Positions 15,101 to 24,724 are shown, counted from the stretch's first letter. The stretch is 64,000 nucleotides of DNA from Stenopsyche tienmushanensis (GCA_008973525.1 WACJ01000181.1:558001-622000); one strand, 5' to 3'. The notes: generated by a model from the sequence alone, not told the origin. A program made the numbers and translations.

Positions 15101-17124
15101 TCTTTATATTTGATTTATTTTGATAATTTTAGGATGCCATTAGGGGATGTAATACGTGCAATTCAAAACTAAATTCTGATGATAACAAAACAGGTATTTA
15201 TTGTTATTATATTTACAACTTGTGTATACTCAGGGCCCATCAGAATTTAAAATATAGAGAAGATAAAGCGGCACGTGATTTAAAACTAACCATAAGACAG
15301 AAATTAAGACAGGTAAAGAAAAATTCAATTGTAGCAATAAACTCAAAAATCAAGCACAAGTACCGGGCCTCGCATTTTCTCTGAAAGGCCCTGTGTATAC
15401 TTATTATAGAGTCCTTAAGATTACATGTATATTTAGTAAATAGTAACTCATTTCAAATTTTTAAAAATAGTCAGCGTCAACTATTATAATTTATAAATTC
15501 CCATTCGAGTGGGGTATTTCTCAGCAGCTTGGAAAATAGCAAAAGTTATTTCCATAGCTAAACCGGGAAAAAACAGCAGCAACCCTATTAACTATAGACC
15601 AATCAGCTTACTTTCGTTGACGAGTAAACTTTTCGAGAGATTAATCTTAAATAGAATAGATGAATTTACTTCGAGTCACATCAACAGTGAACAATTCGAT
15701 TTTGGAAAAAACCACTGCACAGTCCAATCAATTGACCAGACTGGTCAAACATGTATCAAAAAACTTCAACTTAAAGGGGAACATCGGTTTGATGCTCCTT
15801 GATATTGAAAAGGCCTTCGATTAAGTCTAGCACAAGGCTCTAAATCACAAAATTATCACTCTTGGGATTTCTTCATACCTCACGAAAATTATCCACTCCT
15901 ATCTCAACGACAGATCCTTCCTAGTAGCACTCAACAACGTAAAATCATCTCCATTCCCCATCCCTGTGGGAATCCCTCAGGGTAGCATTCTTGGACTCTA
16001 CCTATTTAACATATTCTTAACATAATTTAATGACTGCTAACCTACAACGCGTCTTGAATGCAGCGAACAAAGAATATGTTGAATATGCTTCTATGCTAAG
16101 GTTCCTCGTCATTCCAACCTCCTTATATCGTATGTGAGTCCTCATTTTTGAGCGACATGTATGCAAGGTGGCGTGAATGTGCAGCGTAAGAACGAACAGT
16201 CGAATGAATAGTATTAAGTATTATATTTATTTAGTTTATAAGCTAGCGTAAGGGACTTATCTCACAAAGAGGTTTTCACAAGACATTTTTCCTCTGTTAT
16301 ATATTATTCTTATGATAACTAAAATATATTAGATGTTAGAATTTAGCTCATAATTAGGATAAGGATATTTCTATAATTGTATTTTTAATCATATTATTTT
16401 TCTCTTTTATCAGTGGAATCTATTGCTGAATGTGATATAGGACCTCAACAGCGAATTCGAGAATTGGAATTGGAATTAGCTCAAGTAAAATTAGCACATG
16501 TAGAAGCGCTATGTACAAATCAGGTATGAAAATTCCGTAAATTGTATTCAATCGTGTTTTATACTTTAGCTTGAATATTTACAATATTTTTTAAGGAACT
16601 TACACATCAATTGAACACGGCACTGTCAGAGTATCAATCTGCAATGGCAAATCAAAAACAATCATGGCCACCACCATGGTTGTCTAGGACATTAGGTAAT
16701 TTCTATTATATTTTTAAATTAAATATAAGAGATAGAATTTATGTATTTCAATTTGAATTTTTATGATATTTTTCTAGGCTCTATTAAAGAAGCAGCTCAG
16801 AATACTCGACCATCATTCCAAACATATTTATCATCGACTTTTGTGCCATCCGACAACACAATACCATCTATTACCAACCAACCACAGATTAAAAGACAGG
16901 ACAGCTATCCTCTTTCTAGTAATCTCTATTCTGTAGAAATGCAACGGCGAGATTCAGAACCTCATAGTCCAAGATTAATGCGAAACCGTGATATTGGGAA
17001 ACGTCATTCTATGTTGGCTGATATGAATTATTCGGCTAATACTAAGCAATTTGATAATGAGAAAAAGTTTTCACGTAGAAGTCAAGATGTTAGTAGTATG
17101 GTTGTAAATCAATCGGTAGGGTGA
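181..17124 (+). CDS. RABGAP1: RABGAP1/GAPCenA-type Rab GTPase-activating protein (25 exons)
   Basis: Exons: 181-330, 5575-5793, 8460-8595, 9617-9797, 9944-10108, 10880-10914, 11003-11184, 11269-11391, 11479-11598, 11757-11929, 12035-12149, 12271-12430, 12512-12602, 13252-13396, 13474-13662, 13750-13875, 13955-14065, 14140-14270, 14538-14659, 14751-14854, 14933-15055, 15133-15193, 16414-16523, 16596-16695, 16778-17124. All junctions are GT-AG and the phases close to 1172 residues (human RABGAP1 is about 1070). Order: acidic/serine-rich N-terminus, PTB domain (~169-295), kinesin-like middle domain (~345-535), TBC domain (~630-850), coiled coil (~880-1050), new C-terminal tail. The TBC Arg finger (IQRDIAR, R679) and Gln finger (YCQG, Q716) are both present, so it should stimulate GTP hydrolysis on Rab proteins in endosome/Golgi traffic. 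ATG181 is chosen because GGCATGG is a good context and an AG acceptor at 171-172 would give a short 5' UTR exon; the in-frame ATG142 is the alternative. Confidence 0.94.
331..926. other. RABGAP1 intron 1, 5' part
   Basis: Intronic, AT-rich, no gene seen. A less AT-rich patch at about 490-580 looks like a piece of a dispersed repeat, but I found no second copy of it in the window. Confidence 0.4.
927..1607 (+). mobile_element. piggyBac-like MITE, family A, copy 1 (left end lost)
   Basis: The block at about 1080-1360 is closely similar to 22370-22635 and, inverted, to 38163-38440. The right end reads through a CTCTGTCTC run to AGGGTTAA at 1601-1607, matching the TTAA-flanked end at 22676. The left terminal repeat seen in the other copies is missing here. 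About 1486-1585 also matches 44255-44345 in inverted orientation, so this copy is interrupted by or joined to a second repeat. Confidence 0.7.
2422..2690 (-). pseudogene. Acidic N-terminal fragment of a piggyBac-like transposase (candidate)
   Basis: Read on the minus strand in the right frame, this stretch gives a Ser/Asp/Glu-rich segment ([16 protein letters not shown], then a stop, then [10 protein letters not shown]). Such acidic leaders are usual at the N-terminus of piggyBac/PGBD transposases. The frame is broken by stops and no catalytic core is nearby. It could be an acidic segment of another transposon protein. Confidence 0.35.
3718..4350. repeat. RTE-like 3' tail and adjoining dispersed repeat
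   Basis: 3718-3790 begins with a CATCATCATCAT run followed by GTGCAGCCACTAACAGTCCA and a GGGCCTCTTC stretch. This resembles the 3' tails of RTE-type LINEs and derived SINEs in many invertebrates. The part from about 4028 shares long blocks with 22840-23160 (GTCCAGTCCCCC, TCTCGGATTCGCTCCTA, CCAACTGAGG, GATATAGAAG) and, inverted, with 43738-43890. No open frame is evident, and the internal part may be LINE-derived. Confidence 0.55.
4351..5574. other. RABGAP1 intron 1, 3' part
   Basis: AT-rich intronic DNA ending in the acceptor at 5573-5574. I see no gene and no second copy of a repeat here. Confidence 0.4.
5794..6913. other. RABGAP1 intron 2, 5' part
   Basis: AT-rich intron with a short GAAGAAGATGATGATGAG microsatellite near 6098-6116. 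No gene seen. Confidence 0.4.
6914..7290. mobile_element. Internally deleted piggyBac-like copy
   Basis: The left part (CTCTCAGGCGGATTAGTAAT, then TCGAGACGATT) matches the 3' end of the piggyBac relic at 47668-47740. The right part (GTGAGTGAGAGTCACCTCTC, then GAGTGC) matches the subterminal repeat at 48130-48200. It looks like two ends joined with the transposase gene lost; the terminal TTAA sites have decayed. Confidence 0.5.
7466..7722 (+). mobile_element. piggyBac-like element end, family B, copy 1
   Basis: This copy shares with 37818-38163 the blocks AATTTAGGGA, GATCATTTATGG and GTTCAGGATTGTCA, and ends in the palindromic motif GCGACTCACCGGTAAGTCGC at about 7699-7718. Other copies end at 53733 and 59555. 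In the copy at 38163 the palindrome is followed by AAGTGGTTAA, which is a piggyBac-type terminus. Confidence 0.65.
7723..8459. other. RABGAP1 intron 2, 3' part
   Basis: AT-rich intron ending at the acceptor 8458-8459. Nothing recognisable. Confidence 0.4.
8860..9270. repeat. Unassigned repeat with a tRNA B-box-like motif (SINE-like candidate)
   Basis: CTGGGTTTGATCCCAGGG at about 8904-8921 resembles a tRNA-derived SINE B box, and GGGAGGGG (8878-8885) is matched by CCCCTCCC (8946-8953). The following 9041-9270 is less AT-rich than the flanking intron. On the minus strand it gives an 80-residue frame with one stop that I do not recognise. It could be a SINE joined to a fragment of a LINE or processed pseudogene. 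No second copy is in the window. Confidence 0.3.
10172..10594. mobile_element. pogo/Tigger-like MITE in RABGAP1 intron 5
   Basis: The terminal inverted repeats are CAGCAAAACCTCGATACA at the left and its reverse complement TGTATCGAGGTTTTGCTG at the right end. TA target duplications flank it (10170-10171 and 10595-10596). The element is 423 bp with no transposase frame. The CAG...CCTCG end and TA duplication fit the pogo branch of Tc1/mariner. Confidence 0.85.
12633..13177. mobile_element. pogo/Tigger-like MITE in RABGAP1 intron 13
   Basis: The 545-bp element begins TAGTGGAACCTCGGCTTACG and ends in an imperfect inverted copy (CGTATCCTGAGGTTCTACTG), flanked by TA. Near the right end it has CATTATTTCTTATGGGAAAA, a stretch typical of Tigger-derived subterminal DNA. 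It differs in sequence from the element at 10172-10594, so it is a second family. No transposase frame. Confidence 0.8.
15231..15393. mobile_element. hAT-type MITE in RABGAP1 intron 22
   Basis: This 163-bp element begins CAGGGCCC and ends GGCCCTG. A perfect 8-bp direct duplication, TGTATACT, flanks it at 15223-15230 and 15394-15401. CAGGG...CCCTG ends with an 8-bp duplication are diagnostic of hAT elements. It is far too short to code for a transposase. Confidence 0.88.
15505..16150 (+). mobile_element. Jockey/CR1-like LINE reverse transcriptase fragment
   Basis: 15509-15800 encodes an RT segment with [22 protein letters not shown] and a degenerate FGFRxxHST-like motif. A frameshift later, LDIEKAFD (RT motif A, first catalytic Asp) is followed by a stop. 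About 15960-16020 gives [11 protein letters not shown], ending LFNIF. The YxDD motif is not seen. The copy is 5'-truncated and frameshifted, lying sense to RABGAP1 within intron 22. Confidence 0.85.
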
Positions 17125-18715
17125 TTACTTTCCTTTTCATCACATAACATAATAGTATTCAAATTGAATATTATTTCAGCTATTTACTAGTAAAAAAGAT
17201 TATTTTACGTGCATTCGTCATTGACCAGACGAGCCTCTAATGTGTCATAAAACTTATTGTTTGTGAGCAAAAAATAAAATAGATTTTGTTGAGCACACAT
17301 AAAGTAATGTAATATATGCATATATTCATTATTTTTTTACGCAATTTCACAAACTAGTAGTCAAATATTGTTTTTGTCCTCGAGCCACACGTTATTCACA
17401 TAGATGATATTTATAGGATAATAAATCATGCTTTGTTTCGAATGTTATTAAGTAGTGCTTTGAATGAGTGTGTTTTAATTATCGAAGCAGAACTAATCAA
17501 AATATTTGCCGACAAATTTTGTCCGAAAATAGTTTTTGCACTCTGTTCATCAGAATTGATAGATCTGTGATATCTCTTATGCCATATTTGCATTTTTCTA
17601 TTTCTCTAAGTATCACACAAAAAATATGAATACACAGATTAGCTCGTGACAATAGCAACAAAGGTATATTGATATGTTTAACCGAGTTTGCATGTAAGGC
17701 TTTTGGTTGGATTACGAGAGACTGTTAAAATGAAAATTCCAATAATGATAAACTAAAGAGATGACCCCGAATTTACATCGACACGACATGAGTTGTCTTT
17801 ATTTATATATGTTTTAAAAAGCCTATTATATAAAATATTTTAAATCAAAGATGGTTTCCTCAGTTCAGGGACTAAATTATCCTTCCGTCTCCAAGTCAGG
17901 AGCGAATTCTGCAGTTTAGAATGATTAAATCAGATTCCAATTCCAAAGATTACAATAAAATCGCATTTTCTGCTCCATTTAGACATCAATATTAACGTAT
18001 GCCATCAATACTTGACTTCGGTGATATCTGTGATAACAAATCGAGCGACGGTTTATCAAAAGCATGATGTCAATGAGAAGTTCTGTGGAAAAAAATCTTG
18101 TTATCGTCAGAGTTGAATGGTAGCAGCAGTCCTCACGGAAAGGAGCGACTTTCAGATTGTGGTGATACAATAATGTCGAGTGTATCAAGTGATGTCTAAC
18201 AGGAGATAAAATCAAACTAAAATGTTATAAATATCTTGCGTCTGATGCCAAAGTTTATTTTATGGATTCCGCAGTGATTATATGGCAGTCTTTGGATTTG
18301 GGAGAAATTCATTAACTCTCGTGTGCTCTTTGATCTGAGCATCGACTGCACATACGAAGGAAAGTCAGTTCAAATAGATTACACAAATTTAAAATCTTAT
18401 TACACTATTACAATATTTGGTTATCGTCAGAATTTGACAGGATTGTGGGTCGTAATAGGATATAGTCCTTGAATCAAGCTTTGTGCACATAACACGTGTG
18501 CTAATTCATTTTTGGTTGGCTTTCTTGGAAACATTCCCGATGTGATTACAGAAATTAATAATTCATTTATGTTTATTTTATTCGTATTGAAGTAAATATA
18601 AAATGAAGATTATATTTTTTAAATGATATTAGGTCTCTAATTTTAACCAAAAACAAAGTAGCATTAATCGTATGAATTAACTATCAGTCTAATTTAAATT
18701 GCATGAAGTATTTAC
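17125..18715. other. RABGAP1 3' UTR and intergenic DNA
   Basis: After the TGA at 17122-17124 the sequence is AT-rich. An AATAAA at 17273-17278 can serve as the poly(A) signal, giving a 3' UTR of about 170 nt. The rest, to 18715, holds no gene that I can see. Confidence 0.5.
17273..17278 (+). terminator. Candidate poly(A) signal of RABGAP1
   Basis: This is the first canonical AATAAA downstream of the stop codon, 149 nt after it. Cleavage site not determined. Confidence 0.5.
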
Positions 18716-18919
18716 AGGGTGCGGCAGGAACTCGAACTTATTTTAAAAATGAAAAACGCAAACGGTATAAGAGATATCTGTTTAATTAGTTTTTCCGTGT
18801 TAAAGAGACATTTAAAATTTTTAGGACTCTGTAACACGGAAAAAATAATTAAACCGATATCTCTTATAATGTTTGTGTTGTTCGTTTTTAAAATAAGTTC
18901 GAGTTCCTGCCGCATCCTG
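18716..18919. mobile_element. Fold-back (long inverted repeat) MITE
   Basis: The two arms are near-perfect inverted copies: GTGCGGCAGGAACTCGAACT at 18719 onward versus the reverse complement at 18897-18916. The pairing continues inward through GATATC, GTTTAATTA and TTTTTCCGTGTTA, leaving a loop of about 20 nt. The whole ~205-bp unit can fold into one hairpin. No clear target duplication. A start similar to its end (CAGGGTCCGGCAG) recurs at 36432. Confidence 0.85.
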
Positions 18920-19668
18920 CATTATTGGGGTTCTAAAATTTATTTTCCAATATTCCTATATTATTAATTTGATAGTATATATATCCATCTTATGATTTTT
19001 TCCCCTTGCATTATGAATGGCTCTAATTGTTTATTAAACATCCGTGTCTGATACATAGTGATATTAAGATTCCATTTAAATGTACAACTAAGAAATATAT
19101 TGCTGAAAATACTACATTTTTGTATAGGTGTATATTGTATGTAATATTTCTATAAAATATTAGCTCATAGTGACATTGAGATATATATGTTAGTATTAAT
19201 TATTATTTATTTTAAAATTACTTTTGAATTTCCTGCGGTTTTTTCCATTTTTTGGCTTCTATATATTTCGAAATATTTTTACGACATTAAATACTCATTA
19301 ATTTGTTCGAACGTTCTTTAAATATTTTGTTTTAAAAATATTTTTCTTTTGAATTTATCCCATGTTGTAAACGTGTCTTTTTTTTCAATCAATCAGAACG
19401 TAAATATATTTATTATAAGCCATATTTAGTTTTCAGCAAAAGGAGACAATTTATCACAGGGTACAACCATAATTATTATATCCATAGACGGTATGAAATA
19501 TGTAATGATGCTGATTTTTGAGAAAAATACATACTATTTTACTAATGGTAATGTTTTACCTCTTAAACTTAGGGCATGAATGAATAGCGAATTGGTCTTT
19601 CACTTTTTACTTAAAAGCGCGTATTTTTCTCAGTTTTAAAGAGTGCTTTATTTCATTTGATTTGTATA

Positions 19669-20625
19669 TTAGCGGGACGGAAAAGTAATCAAATATTTTT
19701 TTAGTGGGTGAAAAACATTTATTTATTAAAAAATATATTTAATACCAACCCACAAATATATATATTTAATACTAACACACACCGCGAGGCTGTGCAAGGT
19801 AATCTTTCACCAGATACAAATGGTATTCTTGTGGGGATTTCTTCGGATTGTCTATTGTCCATTCTAAAGGTTCAATCTCCTCTATACAATCATTATGGCT
19901 ATCAGATTCACTATCCATCATTTGGATTTTTCGTCTTCTTACACCTCTAACGTCGTCACTATCTTCATCACTTCCGTCTTCATTCCCATGGACAAACTGG
20001 CTATGTAGAAATGTAATTTCGTTCGTTATCGCCGAAAAATTGAACTCATCTTCACTAGAAGTAATTTTTTCGTCGTGTCCCATGCTTATTAGGCTCAGTA
20101 ACTTTGAGAGAAATATTCTGATTGCCAAGAAAGTTGAGCTCAACTAACGTCAAAGGCAGAGTCCTACCCACTGTCGTGAGTGTTTTTGAGATAAGACATC
20201 GTTGTAGACATATAATACATTGTATCACTCGACACCCCACAACATGATCCACAAAAGGCCAGGAGAAGACTCGTGAAGCGATATTCGTTAGGCTAAACCT
20301 AAATAAACATCGTTATCGCTTAATTTACCACATCGATCTGAGTGGTGCCCGAGAGGCACCGCTCGAGTTGTCGCATCACATGCAGTGTTGCCTGAGAGAT
20401 GACACTTGTTTAATTCCAGAATATTGCCCTGAGTATTGGTAATTTTATTCAGTGCTTGGTTTGTCCTCGCTCTTCGATTGAACAATATACAATGGCGTAA
20501 GTGCGTTTCTTCTATTGTTTGCTTTTGACATCGTTCCCTATTCCCTCCGTTTATTGAATCGCGTATCGACACAAATCGTGAAAGAGTTCATCGAAGAAAT
20601 TTTGATTACTTTTCGGTCCGCCTAA
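19669..20625. mobile_element. Mariner-type element with TA duplication
   Basis: The left end TTAGCGGGACGGAAAAGTAA and the inverted right end TTAGGCGGACCGAAAAGTAA match over about 29 bp, and both ends are flanked by TA (19667-19668, 20626-20627). At 957 bp it is near mariner size, but I see no mariner transposase inside. The interior instead holds piggyBac-like sequence (see 19772-20415). Confidence 0.75.
19772..20415 (-). pseudogene. piggyBac-like 5' end and acidic N-terminal transposase fragment, nested
   Basis: Read on the minus strand, the segment from about 20415 downward begins TTAAACAAGTGTCATCTCTC and then has CAACTCGAGCGGTGCCTCTC. This parallels the 5' end of the piggyBac relic at 48209-48130. 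Further in, 20143-19772 is a 123-residue frame with an acidic Ser/Asp/Glu-rich stretch (DGSDEDSDDVRGVRRRKIQM, then MDSESDSHNDC), typical of a piggyBac transposase N-terminus. The catalytic core is missing. Assignment rests on composition plus the matching end, so it is not certain. Confidence 0.5.
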
Positions 20626-21539
20626 TAAGTATTATGATTGGAGTTTGACTTAATTTAAAAAAATATATTTTTCCTACATTCAACAATATTATAGGATCAG
20701 TTAGATCTAATTCGTATTCTTTAAAAATTGGTATAAACCATTTGTTGTTCAACAATTTTTAATTAACAGTAATTTTTAAATTAAGACGATATTGTTACAT
20801 ATGGTAGTTGAAAGCCACGTAACGTACTATTTTTATCAATGCTGGGATCTTGTTCAAATTGGTAAAATATCTTGTGATTATATTGCCGAGTTATTGCTTT
20901 GGGATATTAAGAGTATTCAAAAACCGACAGGTGAAACTAGATCATTAATAACTATATGAATATTTAAGTCTTATTTAGAAGTAATTAACAAATAATCGGC
21001 ATAATTTGTATATCATATTTTAATTTAGATTTTTATTTGCATGGTGATATTTACACTTGGTTTAGTTTTTTTTACGAATGGGAGATGCAATTCTTTATTG
21101 GATGTTTGAAAAGACATGGTGCACTTGAAAAAAAATAATGAGATTATGTCGAGTCTTAAATAAACGCCATAAGCACAGGTCGTGTGTATTTAAATTTTTG
21201 CCATAATGATTTTTCCTATTGAAATGTATAAATTTGAGCGTATTTTCAGATTTGTTTTCAGTTATTTCCTTTAAAGTTGACGCAATTGAATAGAAATGTG
21301 GCTTTATATATTATTAATATTTACATATTGAGAAAGCAGTCATTAAATCAAAAATAAGTTTAAATTTGTAATTCTTCACTGCCATAATCTTATGTATATA
21401 TGGAGTATTTAATTTATTATCTAATACAAATTATCTTTAGAGATGACATGTTTCAAAATATTGCTAATATTTAACAACACCATATTACAATTAACTCATT
21501 AAAAACTTCAATTTAATTCTCTGGATATCTTAAAGGATC
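20626..21539. other. Intergenic, nothing recognised
   Basis: AT-rich DNA with frequent stops on both strands. No repeat partner found. Confidence 0.4.
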
Positions 21540-21925
21540 ATGAGTCAAAAAGTCCTTTTGCGCTTGACTATTATAATTTGGCTTTGTCTGTTTTTATCAA
21601 CATTTTTTGTAAACCGTCCACTTGAGAATGCAATATTGACCTTTTTTCTTGAATGGCAATTTCTTTATAGATCAACATTTCACTCTCGTTTTCTATAATT
21701 TGTTTTAGTTGATCAAATCTTTCTGTAACTTCTCCATTTTATTACGAACTGTTGAGTACGAATATTCGTCATTGGAGTATTCCTCCGTAATTTCATTTTT
21801 ATGAAAGGCAAAACTTTTTATTTTGTCAATCATCGTATTAATGAAATTAAAAAAATCTTATATCTATATAACATTCCTGCTATTTCATCTATTTTTGTGT
21901 GCCATTTATCAATAGTTCATTTTTG
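21540..21925 (-). pseudogene. Frameshifted coiled-coil protein gene fragment
   Basis: The minus strand carries protein-like sequence in pieces: WHTKIDEIAGML (~21903-21868), then in another frame MIDKIKSFAFHKNEITEEYS onward (~21834-21730), then in a third VTERFDQLKQIIENESEML and on to KTDKAKL and a stop (~21727-21566). The pieces join into one charged, heptad-like polypeptide of about 110 residues, shifted twice without splice sites between them. I do not recognise the family. It may be a pseudogene or the last exon(s) of an unrecognised gene. It lies between RABGAP1 and TIM29. Confidence 0.4.
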
Positions 21926-22306
21926 GTAAACAATCTGAATTAAATTAAAATAGCTCTTAAACCATAGTTGAAGTTAAACATTTATGCTGTGTAATTATAT
22001 TATGCTATTATTTTTTATCCTACTGCTTATTTAAGTATTCTTATAGATGGTATATTTTTATCGATTAGATAAAAACTGTTCATTCAAAATTGTTAAAAGT
22101 GATTCCCTCCATAGACTTCAATCAGAAAAGTTGTATCTTGTGAGTTTACCATATTATTTCATTGGTTTTTTCTTTTCATTACGAGAGCACATAATGTGTA
22201 CTTAGCACTGTTTTAAAAGGTATTAAATTTTTGTGATATAATAACAAATATAATCTGTAAAAAAAACAAATTCGTATTATTTTTTTAAACTTCAATGTTA
22301 TGACTG

Positions 22307-22676
22307 TTAACCCTTTCACACCGGAGAACATTCACGCTACGCTCAAAAACTACATGGCATCTGCTTTCTGTTGTTCAGCTATTTTTGTCTATTAATGTGT
22401 TGCGAAAATAAAAGAACAGGGTTAACGTGCAAGCCTGCCAGTTTACTTCTGAAGGAGTAGATTTTGCAAAGGAGTGGTGATACTCGGCTAATGACGCTAC
22501 TCCAGAATGGTCGAGTGGGAATAACAAAATTGGTCAATGATAAGAATGATCTGAGTATCTTAATTATCAAAACAAACATGTGCTTTCAAGACAACACAAA
22601 CGAAAGTCGTCTTATCTTTGTTGAAAAAGCTTAATAGCTCGTCTCTGTCTCACGATTTCCGGTTTGACAGGGTTAA
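22307..22676 (+). mobile_element. piggyBac-like MITE, family A, copy 2 (complete ends)
   Basis: TTAA at both ends (22307-22310, 22673-22676) with terminal inverted repeats CCCTTTCACACCGG and CCGGTTTGACAGGG. It is the best-preserved family A copy at 370 bp including duplications. The interior matches 1080-1360 and the inverted 38163-38440. No transposase frame. Confidence 0.85.
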
Positions 22677-22839
22677 CCTATTGAACAGGGACGGAGAACC
22701 TGTTGCCTTTTAGGTCCTCAAGTTTGGCCTTCTGGTTAATTTTGAAACTGACTGATAGTTTCAATTTTGTTGTTTTCATTAATTTACCAAATAATATGTA
22801 TATATTTTAGTGTATGTGTAATTGAAGTACTGGTTGTAC

Positions 22840-23160
22840 TGGAAAGGACCTTTCCGAGTACAGAGTCCAGTCCCCCTTTTTCTCGCATAAGCGTTGCCAT
22901 GCTAGGGTGCAGTTCTATGTGCTTTAATGCGTCTCGGATTCGCTCCTATACCAACTGAGGTCTCCTCGTATACTTGCAACTTACCCATGGGAGTTTAAGA
23001 CTGACCTTCCCTGTTCAGTGATTTCAAAATGATATAGAAGATAATGTTGTTATCGTTGCAAGGTAGAATTCTTCATTTATCTGTTTTCCAGGCCATCTGC
23101 CTGTTGTTCATTTTTAGTCTTCCTGGCCCTGAACCTACCAGGCTTCATATGTTATTGGAT
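22840..23160 (+). repeat. Dispersed LINE-like repeat, second copy
   Basis: It shares with 4028-4350, in the same order, GAGTCCAGTCCCCC, GCGTTGCC, GTCTCGGATTCGCTCCTA, CCAACTGAGG, CTTACCC and GATATAGAAG. No reading frame. A third, inverted partial copy is at 43738-43890. Confidence 0.65.
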
Positions 23161-23464
23161 AGTATCAACTAATAATGAGGTTTTTCATTTGAGAAGCTAA
23201 TTAATTTGTTTTTATATGATCATGTTTCAGTTTTCATTCAGTTCAATCGTATTCTTTAGAGAAACTAACACAAAAACGAGCAAACATTAACATAAAATCG
23301 CTGAATTGTATTTGTTTTTCATATAACAGTTGAATTATTGAAATAAAATAAAGCACAAAGGGCATTCATAGGTCAGAAATAAAACAATACCATGCAACGA
23401 CTTAATGTATTTTAAAATAAATAACACACTATATACATTTTTTTAAAACAGGTCTATATTTTTT

Positions 23465-24037
23465 CTATACATTAATGTCAAAGTTTTGAAACTTTTTATA
23501 TATATTCCACCACTTTCCCGCAATTCCAATGTCCACTATTCGTTGGGGTATAGAAAAGTAACTGGGCTCCAAATAGCTACACTTTGCTTTATACAGGTCA
23601 CAATTTTCGCTATAATCGTCCACCCACATGATGGAAGCGATTCCTATGCTAGATCTCCTCAAAACGCCTTGATTTTGATACATCTCGATTGACTTAAAGT
23701 GTCCTACGGTATTAGGATTTTGACAGGACTCACCTACGAGTATTAATTGATTACTATAACGTTTCATGTCTTCTTGGAAATCTAATTCGCTCGGATTATT
23801 TCGGGCCAGTCCAAATACAACTCCTAGGCTTGATAATACGATGAGGGCTTTTCTCGGTTTCTCCTGCATGTCTACTTTTAAGTCAACTATCATTCCTTTA
23901 TAGTCACCATAGAGACTTCTCCAATAATTGGACCATTTTTCGATTACAGTGCCTTTGAAGCGTTCTGGGAGCACGATTTTGTTTTTTATTGTAGCTATTG
24001 TTGTTTTATTTCTGCAGAAATAACCGAACCTCATCAT
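23465..24037 (-). CDS. TIMM29: TIM29 homologue, TIM22 translocase subunit
   Basis: A single open frame of 190 residues. Basic N-terminus (1-30), then a WxxYW-SLYGDYK segment, a hydrophobic stretch ALIVLSSLGVVFGLA (~64-78) that could span the inner membrane, and the family's conserved end CDLYKAKCSYLEPSY (146-160) with RIVDIGIAGKWWNIY (166-180), FDIN. The human protein is required for TIM22 complex assembly, which inserts carrier proteins into the inner mitochondrial membrane. Human TIMM29 is ~260 residues. Here the frame stops one residue after FDIN, where the DNA reads AATGTATAG, so either the protein is shorter or a GT donor there joins a further exon that I could not find. ATG 24037 is preceded in frame by nothing better (the first two codons are both ATG). 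Confidence 0.85.
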   Translation of the reverse strand: MMRFGYFCRNKTTIATIKNKIVLPERFKGTVIEKWSNYWRSLYGDYKGMIVDLKVDMQEKPRKALIVLSSLGVVFGLARNNPSELDFQEDMKRYSNQLILVGESCQNPNTVGHFKSIEMYQNQGVLRRSSIGIASIMWVDDYSENCDLYKAKCSYLEPSYFSIPQRIVDIGIAGKWWNIYKKFQNFDINV

Positions 24038-24724
24038 TGTTGAAGGTTAGTGAACAGTCAAAGTGAAAATGTCAGTCTTAAAAACAAAAAAAGGCCTTAA
24101 TACGCTTTTTATGCGTGCAATATTATTTAAGATAATATTGTCAACTTTGCTCCATAAAATGATATTATTATAGATCTATGTAGTTATAAATAAACAATTA
24201 ACATGTTAATTTTTTTTTTGCATATGTTAATGAATAAAAAACAAAATTTAAACCACAGAATTTATTTAAAGTTTTCGGATAAAAAAACTACATTTTTATA
24301 TGGTGCTGATAGTTATACAGACATGAATATAAGCCTGATCATAAAGTGATTAAATAGAAATTATCTAATATGAAAATAGAAAGTATAGTATTGTCCGTTA
24401 TACATATTCCATGTGCTCTAATAATTTCGAATGAAACTGTTTGCTGAAATCCATTGTTCATTGATCTGCAAAAAATAATACATTGAGTTTGGGTCTTTTT
24501 TGTTAGAAGTATAATTCATCTGTAAAGATATTTCTACGTGCCGATGTAAAAAGTCTCAATGATTCAACGAATTTATAATATTGACTTTTCGGATAATATT
24601 TCCTATTGATCTGATCAATATTATAAATGCGTTAAATCACATTGTTACATGTTTTAATTATGGAATAAAAATTATAGCGAAATTCAAAGTAAAGCAGTGA
24701 TTCACACCACACGTGCTTAGAAAT

